Assembly (NCBI RefSeq): GCF_000003605.2
Contig: NW_003116450.1
Coordinates: 20,124-45,202, forward strand
From: Saccoglossus kowalevskii
Taxonomy: Eukaryota; Hemichordata; Enteropneusta; Harrimaniidae
Reading direction: 5' to 3'
DNA: 25,079 nt
Made by a program: the position numbers and the translations under genes
The notes under the pieces: model-generated
Seen by the model: the letters and a program-made list of their open reading frames with translations, nothing else
What the model was told of the DNA's origin: nothing
Databases searched by the model: none
Part shown: positions 1-9,861 of the stretch, one piece after another
How the letters are laid out: each line of letters begins with the position of its first letter
Position numbering within the stretch: the first letter of the stretch is position 1

Positions 1-800
1 CAACAAGAATTAAAAAATATCACTTTTCACCAAAAATGACAAAAATAATCATCAAAATTAGATAATTGAAGATATCACCACGAAATTAATAAGTCTGAAA
101 GAGGTCCACATGTAGTACCTATATATGTAATATAAAAACAATTGGACTTGTAGTTTTTAACAAGAAGTCGAAAATATCACTTTATACCAAAAATGACAGA
201 AATATTCACCAAAATTAGAGAATTAAAGATATCAATACAAAATGAACAAATCTGAGAGAGATCCACATGTAGAAACTATATATGTAATATCAAAGCAATC
301 GGACTTGTGGTTTTTAACGAGAAGTCGAAAATATCACTTTTCATGAAAAATGACAAAAATATTCACCAAAATTAGAGAATTAAAGATATCATCACGAAAA
401 GAACAATCTGAGAGAGGTCCACATGTAATACCTATATAAGTAATATCAAAGCAATTGGACTTGCTGTTTTTAACAAGAAGTCGAAAATATCACTTTTTAC
501 CAAAAATGACAAAAATATTCACCAAAATTAGAGAATTAAAGATATCATCATGAAATGAACAAATCTGAGAGAGGTCCACATGTAGTACCTATATATGTAA
601 TATCAAAGCAATCAGAATTGCCGTTTTTAACAAGAAGTTGAAAATATCATTTTTTAACGAAAATATATTCTTCAAAATTAGAGAATTTGAGATTTTGACA
701 TGAAATGAACAAATCTGAGAAAGAACCATCCAAGGTACTTGCATATCAAATTTGAAAAAATTCTGACTTGCGGTTTCGAAGAAGAAGTTGAAATTGTAAA
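1..800. repeat. 157-bp tandem satellite array, about five copies
   Basis: A monomer of about 157 bp repeats head to tail. The landmark (A)CAAGAAGTCGAAAATATCAC begins near 4, 161, 318, 474 and 631, giving spacings of 157, 157, 156 and 157 bases, with a more diverged GAAGAAGTTG near 781. Shared blocks inside each unit include GAGAGAGGTCCACATGTAG and TTAGAGAATTAAAGATATCA. The first and last copies differ most, which is usual at the edges of an array. The array is cut by the left window edge, so the true copy number is unknown. Monomers of about 160 bp inside a mobile element are known from bivalve pearl/Helitron-like elements; assignment here is by resemblance. It contains no plausible gene. Confidence 0.93.
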
Positions 801-803
801 GTT

Positions 804-886
804 GACGACGACGGACGCCGCCGCCGACGACGGACAATCAGTAATATGAACAGCTCTGCTGTGTCAACTTTGTCGACAGCGGAGCT
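804..886. mobile_element. Putative terminus of a pearl/Helitron-like element: GAC/GCC tract plus hairpin
   Basis: Directly after the diverged last monomer comes a CpG-rich tract of GAC and GCC triplets (804-835). A hairpin follows: AGCTCTGCTGT at 852-862 pairs with ACAGCGGAGCT at 876-886, an 11-bp stem with one G-T wobble and a 13-nt loop. A tandem core, a short microsatellite-like tract and a terminal hairpin in that order match the design of pearl elements in bivalves and of non-autonomous Helentron/Helitron elements. No transposase or Rep/helicase reading frame is present, so this copy would be non-autonomous. The opposite end lies outside the window and the exact boundary is inferred. Confidence 0.6.
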
Positions 887-1172
887 AAAAATCAAAGGAA
901 TGGGTTTGTTGTGCTGACAGTATCAGATGATACAAAGATTCGAATACTTACAGGGTTAGTTTCATTGGTTCGGAATACTGCCCTTACATTACTTTCAGGC
1001 ACTGCAGCTTCCTTGTTGCTAAACTGTGTACTTGTATGTATTTTCATACAAAATGTACAAGCCTGGATGCAAGTAACAAAAAATATCTCAATCACACTTG
1101 AATTTTCATGGCAATATTACTCCTGTGACTTTAGTGAGGGTAACCCCATATATCATGTAAATTACACAAGTA
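887..1172. other. Unassigned spacer between two repeat elements
   Basis: This 286-bp stretch separates the hairpin end of the satellite-bearing element from the TA-flanked inverted-repeat element. It is open in frame on both strands for 60-100 codons, but the two frames overlap antisense and run into the neighbouring repeat. I see no splice sites, RNA gene or other supportable feature. Confidence 0.5.
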
Positions 1173-1386
1173 CTGTGGAATACTTTATTTTCGCTGGAAT
1201 TAATTTTCGCTGAAAAGGTTTTTTGGGCGTTTTGTATGGAATTTATTTTCACTGATTTTTGACGAGTTTAATGTGAAATATAGGAAAAAATGTATATTCG
1301 CTGGATTTTATTTTCATGGAATCATCCCTTCAGCGAAAATAGCGAAAATAAATTCCAAGTGAAAATAAACTTGAAGTATTCTACAG
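1173..1386. mobile_element. 214-bp TA-flanked inverted-repeat element (MITE)
   Basis: The left end starts CTGTGGAATACTT and the right end, read on the other strand, starts CTGTAGAATACTT. Both ends continue with related ATTTTCGCTG blocks for about 50 bp. A TA dinucleotide flanks each end (1171-1172 and 1387-1388), as expected for Tc1/mariner-type target duplication. Inside, GGAATT(T)ATTTTC-CTG-like blocks recur at least three times in both orientations, so much of the element can fold back on itself. It is too short to encode a transposase. The frames that cross it are by-products of the repeat. Confidence 0.82.
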
Positions 1387-1388
1387 TA

Positions 1389-3339
1389 TATGTTTATACT
1401 GTTCCACTAAAAGTCAGTACAGTGAGAGGCACAAATGCATGTTTATATTTACAAAATATATTAAATAACTCAAATAACTACCGGGTACTTCCATTTGAGA
1501 TCAGGCTCATGAAAATCCAAACAAGGCAATTGGATTTGCTAGGCTAGTACCACCCTCCGTTCCATAAAACGCTCACATCTACTGTACTAATCCACCTAAA
1601 CAATGACTACTATGATTTATAACTGCCATATTGAATTTATGAAATAAATAATATGCATTTCATCATAAATTTGGTTTATCTGAAATGAACAAACAATACA
1701 TCATATAAATACTTATCACTTGATAACTTTGGGAATCCTAGTCTCAAATATTTGTGCGACAACTTGCAAAATTCCTGAAAATGTGTCTCCCAAAAATAAA
1801 GTCGTTTACAGTAAGTACTGCATAGAGACACAATTTACCGAAAAATAAAAACAATCTCAATTGCACTCCTTTTTAATTTGTATTTCGAAAAATAAAAACA
1901 AGAAAAAAAAAATGGTTTACCTTGGCCCATCTTGTAAGCTGTAACTTGGTCTCTGAAAAACCCACTACCAACAAGAATAAACAAGAATGCTTTAATTCAA
2001 TAAAATTTCTGAATATTTATAATTATCAAATTATAATCCCAACAAATAGTTTATTGACGATGTTACTTCCTGTTAAGAGTAACTTATGAAAAATGGTATT
2101 TAATATACCCGGGTACCTGGTCATATGATTTTATAGCTTAGATGCAGATTGCTTAGAAATTATTTTTTGTTTGAATATCTGGGTCTGTTTTCATATGATA
2201 AAACTAAGCAAAACATGGAGCTTATGGTCCTTTATTTGAATCCCTGTCAATATCGTTGGGGTGGGACATCCAGGCATTTTCATCGCCTGGCAATCATGAT
2301 GATGAAAACAAAGGCCGACACTCTCAGAAAATGGTACTTTGGGATAGTTGTTGAGACTCCCCTGAACAGTGTAACAAGATTACCCCTATACACTGCTATG
2401 GCTTTGGTGCTAGTTCTGCTGAAGTTAGCCAAAGTGTCAACATGTGGCTTGGTTTAGTACTAACATGCCTAATATAGTTGGATGCGTTGTCTTATCAATG
2501 TATCAACTTTTGTACATGACATGATTAATATGGCTAACACTGCTTATTAGGTTAACTGAGGTGCCAACACTTTTGGGGAAACCCTTAGTGCTAACATTAC
2601 CAATGTGGCTGGTCATGGTGATTACATAATTATGCCTAAGGTATGCAGTGTCAATTTGTGGGCGGGTCCCAATAGTATGTAATGCGAAACCTCCCACTTT
2701 AGCTTAGAATGAAGAAAGGAATGAGTTATGTGCAATATAACATGCCTTATTCAGAGCATGACTTTAATTAATAGGATTTTCATTCTTTTGCAAACACATA
2801 CTATCTTTCTTAGATTATGCCAGCAAATTAAACAAAATATATGTACTGACGCTGTCTTAACATTTCAGGATGTTACCGAGCAAATTGTATAGATATGGTT
2901 TGAATACTTTCTTCGCTGAAATGCAGATATTGTTGTCCTTTTGTGTTTTGTTTTTGTTTTTTAAATCTGAAATTCTGTGTATCGATCATATACCCCTATG
3001 TTCAGGGGTCTCCATGACATGCGAAAAGTATAAAGAAAATCACCGTGTGAATCTCCTGAGGTCGGTAAACAAAATAACGGGACAAGGTGTGAATTACGCA
3101 ATCTAACTAAAATAATATGCCAATTAGCACGCCTCTTCAGTCTTTAATTAAAGTAAACAATATCAGTGTGAACACATGGTATAATAAACAACGTGTTCGC
3201 AACCTCAGAACAGGCAGTCGGCCGTTATTGTTCAGTGATATGTCTGTATCTGGCTTCCAGTATTTGACTACAATAAACACAATTTACTATATACACCCAG
3301 ATCATGGAATACGTATAAAAGACACGTAAAACGCATTTT
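1389..3339. other. Intergenic stretch, no gene found
   Basis: About 1.95 kb of AT-rich sequence upstream of the promoter-like region. Frames of 62-102 codons occur (for example near 2149-2457 and 2870-3106), but they have no recognisable domain, show low-complexity hydrophobic composition typical of T-rich DNA, and overlap antisense frames. Between about 2440 and 2630 an imperfect phrase like CTAACAT..CAATGTGGCT recurs loosely three times. Nothing else is supportable. Confidence 0.5.
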
Positions 3340-3379
3340 CATCTCACCTCGCCCGCCGACCGCTATCAACATGGGCGCA

Positions 3380-3388
3380 GCCATTTTG
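3380..3388 (-). promoter_or_regulatory. YY1-type site GCCATTTTG
   Basis: GCCATTTTG matches the reverse complement of the AAnATGGC core bound by YY1, a zinc-finger factor often found just downstream of TATA-less starts. Two further matches at 3581-3589 and 3604-3609 and a one-mismatch copy at 3542-3550 give a cluster within 230 bp, which raises its weight over a single chance match. Confidence 0.4.
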
Positions 3389-3552
3389 AATTTAGCGCTA
3401 AGTGGCATGGGAAATACCTGAAAAAAAGCGGGTTGATTTTTCGTTAAGAATTCTTTCATCGCTGTTTAGTGATACCCTCTTCACTTTTCTCATTTGCTGG
3501 TGGAGATTACAAGATATAAAGTAAAAATCAGTTCTTATAGCGGCCATTTCGT

Positions 3553-3560
3553 ATGCAAAT
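3553..3560 (+). promoter_or_regulatory. Octamer ATGCAAAT (POU-domain site)
   Basis: An exact ATGCAAAT octamer, the classical recognition site of POU-homeodomain factors. It sits between two GCCATTT sites in the presumed promoter. A single 8-mer can occur by chance, so its weight comes from location. Confidence 0.35.
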
Positions 3561-3599
3561 AAGGTGTCGCTTATAGAGGTCGCCATTTTTGTTGAACGC

Positions 3600-3698
3600 T
3601 ATGATGGCGTATTTTGATTCAATCCTATCATCTTTTTGTGCGATTTTCCCGCCTTCATCGACCCTGTGAAAAATACCTAAGCGAGCTCAGTGTACAAG
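3600..3698 (+). other. Candidate 5' untranslated first exon (3' end at CAAG|GTAAAT)
   Basis: A good donor, CAAG|GTAAAT, places an exon end at 3698. Joined to the acceptor at 4225-4226 it would give a 528-bp intron ahead of the coding exon. The 5' boundary shown is arbitrary because no start site is resolvable. The alternative is that transcription begins inside 3700-4226 and the coding exon is exon 1 or follows another leader. Confidence 0.35.
3644..3653 (+). promoter_or_regulatory. E2F-type site TTTTCCCGCC
   Basis: TTTTCCCGCC contains the full E2F/DP consensus TTTCCCGC. It lies about 45 bp upstream of the candidate first splice donor. E2F sites near starts are typical of proliferation-linked and chromatin genes, consistent with the basic nuclear-looking protein downstream. 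Confidence 0.4.
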
Positions 3699-4226
3699 GT
3701 AAATATTACAGATTCAGGAAAATATCAGCTTTCGACTACATCCAATTTTTTGCGGGTGGGCCACCAGTCTTTCCTTCGATGCTGGTAACAATTTTTGCAG
3801 CCCGGACTCGATGTACATAGAGTTGTGAAGTTGTCACTGCATGCAGTATGCGAGCGCTGTTCAGAGCGCGGTATTATTGCAGTTTAAATCATTGTTTTCG
3901 CAGTTTTTGACGATTTTACACAGACACAGCAATATTTAATAGAAACTGCAATTCTCTGGCAATCGTATAAAATTACTCATCATTGTATTTGTGCCGAAAT
4001 AGTACTAAATTTGTTGTTTTTCGACCTGCCCGATGGTAATGTTGGTTGCATGTCTGCGCTACATATACATTGCCTAGCATACCATGATGACTAGCTAGAT
4101 GTCACTGTGCTAAGTGATGCCCGTCTGCCAACGCTGTTCTACGGTGGCAAATCATTACACTTCCTGTGGTGTACCGTATTTTTTGCAAATTTGTACCTAC
4201 ACTGAGATGTTTTTATTTATCGGCAG
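3699..4226 (+). other. Candidate first intron (528 bp)
   Basis: It is bounded by GTAAAT at 3699 and a pyrimidine-rich acceptor ending in CGGCAG at 4226. Positions 3838-3875 carry a small GC-rich patch with repeated GAGCGC units. No coding frame is credible here; the in-frame stretch just upstream of 4227 has no ATG in the right frame. Confidence 0.35.
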
Positions 4227-4642
4227 GAGCGTTTGGGCTTGATATAATGGAACAAAGCCTGCCTTTGTTTAATGGGCATTCGATGGATGGGGGCACAATG
4301 GAAGCCAAAAATAGCAGTTTCGAAGGAATTTCTGTCAGGCCGGCAGACGTGGATAAATTGGGGAAGAATGATAATTTTTCTGCAATGGATAATGATAAAG
4401 AGGTGCGTGAATTCAGCGTCCATGAGACGAACATTGTGGAGGGTCAAGTAAAGCTCAAACTGAAAACAATGCGACCCACAGCTAAGAAATCACTGAAAGA
4501 AAGTCCAGCTAGTAAAGCCAGTCGTCCGTCTATTAAAATTACTATAAAGCCGCCAGTCACTGCCAAGTCCGGAGATTGTGGTGGGAATGAGGAGGCCGTG
4601 GAAGCTGTTGACAACAGCACTGTTAAAACAGTGCGCAGACGG
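4227..4642 (+). CDS. First coding exon of a lysine-rich, probably nuclear protein (132 residues, partial gene)
   Basis: This is the only convincing coding exon. The start ATG at 4247 has a strong context (A at -3, G at +4) and lies 20 bases after an acceptor, TTATCGGCAG. It reads 132 codons to a perfect donor, CGG|GTGAGT, at 4643, ending in phase 0. Past the donor the frame becomes hydrophobic and stops at TAA (4706), as expected of intron. Residues 1-66 are polar with scattered acids. Residues 67-107 are strongly basic with two related motifs, VKLKLKTMRPTAKKS (68-82) and IKITIKPPVTAKS (96-108). Residues 111-123 are acidic, and the exon ends TVRRR. There is no signal peptide or membrane segment; low complexity suggests a disordered nuclear region. 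I cannot name the gene. The V/I-K-L/I-x-L/I-K strand followed by a spacer recalls the short conserved motif before the first PWWP domain of NSD histone methyltransferases, a weak parallel only. Confidence 0.8.
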
Positions 4643-7450
4643 GTGAGTCATTTTGCTGTATTTATTTTTAGCTTCATGGCTGTAGTTGCTATAATTCCAT
4701 GTAAATAAATAAAGTATGGTCTGTGATTTTTCTCTACTCGATATTTAATTTCAAATAATAATTTACAAGCAGTTTGCACATTGTGCGCATTCTCAAGTCA
4801 GTGTAATTTATTGTGAAAATCTGCCATCCTTATCTGGAGGTTGTTAAAAACATGCTTCTGTTGATAGTTATTATATTTACTGTGGTTTTGTATTATTCAT
4901 TTAAACATGCCCTCTTGGAGGTCACAGTGAATAATATAAAAGCTAATGCAATGTGTTGCACTGCTTGTCATGGTAAACCAACGGGGGCTTAAAAGGTAGC
5001 TAGTTGAGTTTGTACATCAGTTTACCTAGTTTTCTTATTCATGAATAACATGTCGTATTTTAAAGCTATTATGGCGCTTCCTGTCTGGGCCAGCCCTAAA
5101 GTGTGTTGTCCTCGTATATGTATTCATTAAGGGACAATATGTGGTATTGGCCCTTGCATAACATACTATTCATTTACATGCTTAAGCTTTGTGGACTTTT
5201 GTGTTTGTGAAACTTTGTATCGCATGTCTTCATGGAATGAATAGGTGTACTAGTATACACTAAAGTTTACTATCAGAGCATTACTTTACAAAATATTTGC
5301 TCTTGATATAATATGTAGATTAAATTTTTCACACTGAAGCCAGTTACACATTTTTTTTGTCAAAGCTTCTATAGTGTTCATCTCCTTGGACATAGTCCAC
5401 CTTACGCTACTTTTGACTACTGTAAATGCTTGCTGTTTTTTCCTATAACTGACTATGGAAAGAGTCTATAATTATCTAATTTGTTTATCCACACATTCTC
5501 TGCATTAAATAAACACTAGCAAAAGCAGGCTTGGCTTTGTTGTGAGAAAGTTGGTGGTAGAGGCCCCCTTTATTGAATATTCCTTCTCATAGCATTGTGT
5601 TGAATGTCACATTTTTCAAAAGCAGTTGAGCCAAATCAATGAAATCAATACCTTTCTGTTTTACCATGTTGGAATAGGTGTGTTTTCTTTTGAAAGGGCC
5701 ATTTTCAAAAGGTGTCACTCCCATGATCTTATCTCTTCAATATAGATCAGTAAGGGCGTTACGGTATATATTTTTTTATCACTGATCATGCCCAAAAATG
5801 GGGAAAATAAATCAGTTGATATTTTAATCGATGCATGAAAATTCAAGTCTTATTTTAATAACATTAAATTACAATTTAATAGAATAAATTTGATTGAATT
5901 TCAGAATTCAGTCTTCATAAAATAAGTACTAACATCTCGTAAATCCATTTCATGTAGTTAATACTCCAGAGATTTCATTAAGAATCAGTGCATCTGTATT
6001 CTAGATTGAAGTCATCATAGAATATCAGATGTTTGTTTACCTCAATGTTAGGCAAAGTCAATAAATATTAAGGTCTTTGTGTCAGACCACAAGAAGGATT
6101 GCATCAAGGTATCTAATTAATTGAAGTTGTCATGTTACCATTATCTCAGAGTCTCCTGATTAGTCAGTCATCCATTTTGACAACAGATCCGTGAATCGCT
6201 GCATTCCCCTGAGCTTTTCAAAAGTGACATCAGTTTATTAAAAGTATCCTTGCTATTATCATCTTGCCATCTCGGTGATAGTGTCCCAAGTGAGGTATTT
6301 TTAAATGAATGTTGTAATTTCATCATTTTCCATCTAATTGCTTTTGTTGTTCAGTGTAAACCTACTGGATTGCCCCAGGTCAGCCAATTACTCATCTGAT
6401 GTTAATGTATGATGTTTAAGAGGCCAATCCCATTCTTGTTCTACTGCCTCATTCACTACAAGCACCTAATCAAAACACGACAATCAATTCTGTTTGTGTA
6501 ATATAACTGTTAGTTTGAAATATTTGTCCACAATAGTATATAATCCATTATCTTCTGTTGATAAAATAGAGTCAGTGTTGAAATACAATTGATCAGCGTA
6601 CTTCTGTGTAGTGGAGCATGTTGATGAATAATTACCAATTATTGACAGTTTTCTCATATTTCACTAGATTGAGACTGTATAGCTCTTGTTCTATAATAAA
6701 TATCGTATGTACATGTTTCAATTAATGATTTCAAAGAGTAGTTTACATAATTATTGCCCCTTAGTATAAACATTTTCAGCTGAACTAGGTCAGCAGTAAT
6801 AGAATTGAAGCCCCTCAGGAGAGGCCATGCAAGCAGTCATTTGAATTCAGGCCGCATTCATCATTGTAAATGTTTGCGTCATCAACTTCAGTGGCTGCTT
6901 GAAATATTCCTAAGGTTTTGACTTCCCCATTTTACAATGTATACCTTTGTCAATATAGCTGAGTGGTAATCGCCAGCTTTCAGTTTGAGGTCACAGAGGT
7001 GATTGGCTATAGTTACCCGCCAAGAGCTTGGTTCACATGACCCAACTCTATGCTAAGTGATCAGCATAAAATGCCATATGCATATGACATGTCCAGCGTA
7101 TTTCCTGTAGACGCTGAATATTTTCCACCCGACATCTGCACCTCGCTGGTACCAATACTTACGTAAGTTTAACAGTTTTTAACAATCGCTCACTCTTTAT
7201 TTTATGCTCGAAAGGCAATTTAGTAGAATTGATATCGAATGTGAGTTGTTGGAGATTGATGACGCAGTCGTTTGTATTTCACTACATTGTGCCTGTGAAA
7301 AGTCACATGGCTGAGAAGATTCTGGCATAATCTGTTGATGACGTGCACTCTGCCTTCACTGTACACTGTCTGATACTTTAATATTCCATTCAAGGCTTAT
7401 TTCATTATGATATTGTCTGTGTATTTGAACCTGTATATTGAATTGTTATC
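4643..7450 (+). other. Start of long second intron, no exon found
   Basis: It begins with the consensus donor GTGAGT. The sequence is AT-rich, of ordinary complexity, and contains frequent stops in all frames. No acceptor/donor pair encloses an open frame that I would defend. No RNA gene or mobile element is recognised here. Confidence 0.5.
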
Positions 7451-7451
7451 A

Positions 7452-7486
<35 letters not shown>

Positions 7487-7497
7487 TTGTGTGTGTA
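7451..7497. repeat. (TG)n microsatellite
   Basis: A pure alternating TG tract spans 7456-7482 (27 bp), flanked by ATGTA and a second interrupted TGTTTGTGTGTG segment. This is a simple repeat, capable of Z-form DNA. Confidence 0.95.
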
Positions 7498-9535
7498 GCA
7501 CTCTGTTTCTACCAACAGACAAATTTTTAAGGCTATGGCTGTGTGAGAGCGGTATTACATAGCGAGTACCTGCCTAGCTTGCCTGTTCATTTAGATGGAA
7601 ATGGCAGCAGATTGCCAGCACCAGTAAAGCATATTAAGATTTTATATTGACAAAATCCAATGTTCAAATGTATGGTTCAAGGTTGAACATCTGGTGATTT
7701 TTTTTTTTTTATCTCATGCACTCCGTTTTTTGTATTTCCACCAGAATTTTATTATTTTATGTGGTAGTATTTTTGTGACATCTCTGAAATTGTCTAGCTA
7801 TAATGCCATGAAATTATCAGATTAGTAATAATATTTTATTTACGAGATTAAAATACTGAAAAAGACCCCTTCAGCATGGTAGATGGTTGTCATAAATTTT
7901 ATAGAGACATGTGTAAGATTGTTCATCGAAATGAATTTTCATTACATGCTGGTACCTCCACTGATAGCTAAATTGCTGTATTTTGTGTAAATAATTATCT
8001 GAGGTGTGCAAGAAGGAGAGATAGGGGCTGATATATTGGAAATATAATTTCTAAAGCCTAACCCCCAAGATACCAGATGTAGACATGCTGGATTGCTTGC
8101 CATTGTTAGGCTTCCAGTTAATTGACCAGTATAATTTGTGGTTTAATTTGTAATTAAGCATGTATGGTTGGCAATTTAGTCTCTATGGGATCTATTAACT
8201 TGACATCAGTATGGACAGATTTTATTAGCTTTTGACCTTGACCTAAAATGCTTCCTAACTAAAGTTTATGGTCAATCTGAAGAAGGGATTACCTTTCGGG
8301 CTTTGGAGTTGGTTTTATTGGAAATCATCTTGGCTATAAAACCATTATATCTGTTTGAATTTAACGAGCAGGATTTTGTATTTAATCTTTTCAGTTTTTC
8401 AACTATTTAATTTAATTCAGACATCGCCAATGTCAACGTCATCGGTTTGGGATTTATCAATATTTTTTAGTAGTTTTATTTTATCAGGCACATGTTGTTG
8501 AGTCAAAAAATAAAATAAATGCAATGAAATTATAAAAGTTATGGTAGTTTATATCATATCAAGTTTAAAATAATTCTAGGTTTTAAAACATGATTGTAAT
8601 GCAGCTAAAATAAAATTGTTATTGCCAGTGATTATGGTCAGAAAACTGACATGCATGAAATGAAAACCGTTGTAAAGTATTTTATCTGTAGGCATCAATT
8701 ACACTGAAATAGTATTTTTTTTTATTGAAGTTCTTCATGAGAACCACTGCAATTACATTATGACGTCAATAGTAATACGCCATGAGTGTACATTTACAGA
8801 CAACCTATTATAAAATACAATTATCAGCTACTTGAGCGTCGTAGCAAAATTGTGTCTGGTGCAGCATTTTTTTTTTTTTACCATCATGCTGTCTGTTAAA
8901 AGGGATAAGACAGTTTCCTGGGAATGATTCCATTTCCTTGCTTGTATTTCATCATATTATTAGAGGTATGTCTGTTTGAATGAAGATCAAAAAAAAAAAA
9001 ATGTAGTCTCACTAATCACAAACTGTACCTTGTTAAATATTTATACATGCAATCAGTTGTGTATATGGTGAATGCATATGTTTTTAGGTAGCCGTGTTAC
9101 ACTCGTGATTTATGTATGACTTGCATATCGGGGCACACTGCTGGCAGATGGCTTAATTTGTATTTTATAACCATTATTGCATATTAACAATAGTTGAGAA
9201 ATCTGAAACCATCATTTCATCAAAATGAAAGCTTTTATACTGTTCTTATGTGTGTATAGTTTGGAGAACTTCATTTCATTTCCGACTCGGTAAAGAATAT
9301 CTACTTGATATGTATACAGCTTTGTTTACTAAAAAAAAAGTATATGCTCGCCACTGTCAAAAACTATTTTTAAAATGTCAAGGCTTTTACTTCATTGTCT
9401 AGGAATTTTCCCCCCTTGTGATTACATTTTTGTTTTGATGCGGTGTTCGTGTATAGCAGTATCAACTCGTATAGAATTCACACACTAATGGGAACAAAAG
9501 AGCCACTTATACTTCAGGAAATTTAAAATATTTAA
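7498..9535. other. Intronic stretch without a gene; homopolymer runs and one nuclear-receptor-like site
   Basis: About 2 kb of AT-rich DNA with poly(T) or poly(A) runs near 7700, 8868 and 8989. There is no reading frame longer than 60 codons. The only candidate functional site is the duplicated TGACCT at 8233-8244, listed separately. Confidence 0.5.
8233..8244 (-). promoter_or_regulatory. Directly repeated TGACCTTGACCT (AGGTCAAGGTCA), ERR/NR5A-like site
   Basis: On the minus strand this reads AGGTCAAGGTCA, two perfect AGGTCA half-sites with no spacer. It contains TCAAGGTCA, the extended monomer site of oestrogen-related and NR5A (SF-1/FTZ-F1) receptors. It is a 12-base exact pattern inside an intron; function is inferred. 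Confidence 0.3.
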
Positions 9536-9559
9536 ACACACGCACACGTGCATGTGCAT
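9536..9559. repeat. 24-bp alternating purine-pyrimidine tract containing an E-box
   Basis: From 9536 to 9559 every step alternates purine and pyrimidine (ACACACGCACACGTG, then CATGTGCAT), a pattern that favours left-handed Z-DNA. It includes a palindromic CACGTG E-box at 9545-9550, the bHLH-factor core. Confidence 0.7.
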
Positions 9560-9861
9560 CGTAGTAATTTAAATATAAGTGCCTCAGAGATTACCCCACG
9601 AGAGAAAAGGGTGATTATTTCAATACTGCAATATAATAATTAGAAATGGAACAAAGGTGATAAAGGCTGGGGAAAATAGTGAAATGTGATAGCGTGTTTA
9701 TTTCATAGAACTTTATTGATGGCCTAGAATTCTGCTCCCTGCCATAGACTGAGCATGAATATTAATAAGTACAGTTACCATAACGGTGGTGTATTGTGAT
9801 GCATGGTTCGTGGGTGGCGCTGCCTCTACCAATTGTTAGTTTTTTCAAGTGTAGGTTGACA

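Larger units (their letters stand above)
3340..3700 (+). promoter_or_regulatory. Probable promoter of the downstream gene
   Basis: This stretch is less AT-rich than its surroundings and carries several CpG dinucleotides, unlike the adjoining DNA. It clusters core-promoter-type sites: GCCATTTT at about 3380, GGCCATTTC at 3542, CGCCATTTT at 3581 and the inverse form ATGGCG at 3604 (all YY1-type), an exact octamer ATGCAAAT at 3553-3560, and an E2F-type TTTTCCCGCC at 3644-3653. It lies 0.5-0.9 kb upstream of a first coding exon and just before a good splice donor. No TATA box is evident near a clear start. The transcription start is not defined by sequence alone. Confidence 0.55.

Noticed and set aside
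589-837. 82-codon minus-strand frame over the satellite and triplet tract
   Set aside because: It lies wholly in the repeat element, is phenylalanine/asparagine-rich as expected from AT-rich satellite, and has no domain. Similar spurious frames are common over such repeats.
911-1547. Plus-strand frames of 100 and 85 codons (911-1213, 1290-1547)
   Set aside because: Both run into the MITE at 1173-1386, and the first is antisense to another frame. They are by-products of the repeat and of chance.
2149-2457. 102-codon plus-strand frame
   Set aside because: No recognisable domain, no splice signals, and hydrophobic composition typical of T-rich DNA. The length is not unusual by chance over 25 kb in six frames.
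4166-4246. Upstream extension of the coding exon frame
   Set aside because: It opens with GTG and has no in-frame ATG before 4247. A splice acceptor at 4225-4226 lies inside it, so it is intron plus leader.
4643-4708. Downstream extension of the exon frame to the TAA at 4706
   Set aside because: A perfect GTGAGT donor precedes it and the composition turns abruptly hydrophobic. It would matter only if the intron were retained.
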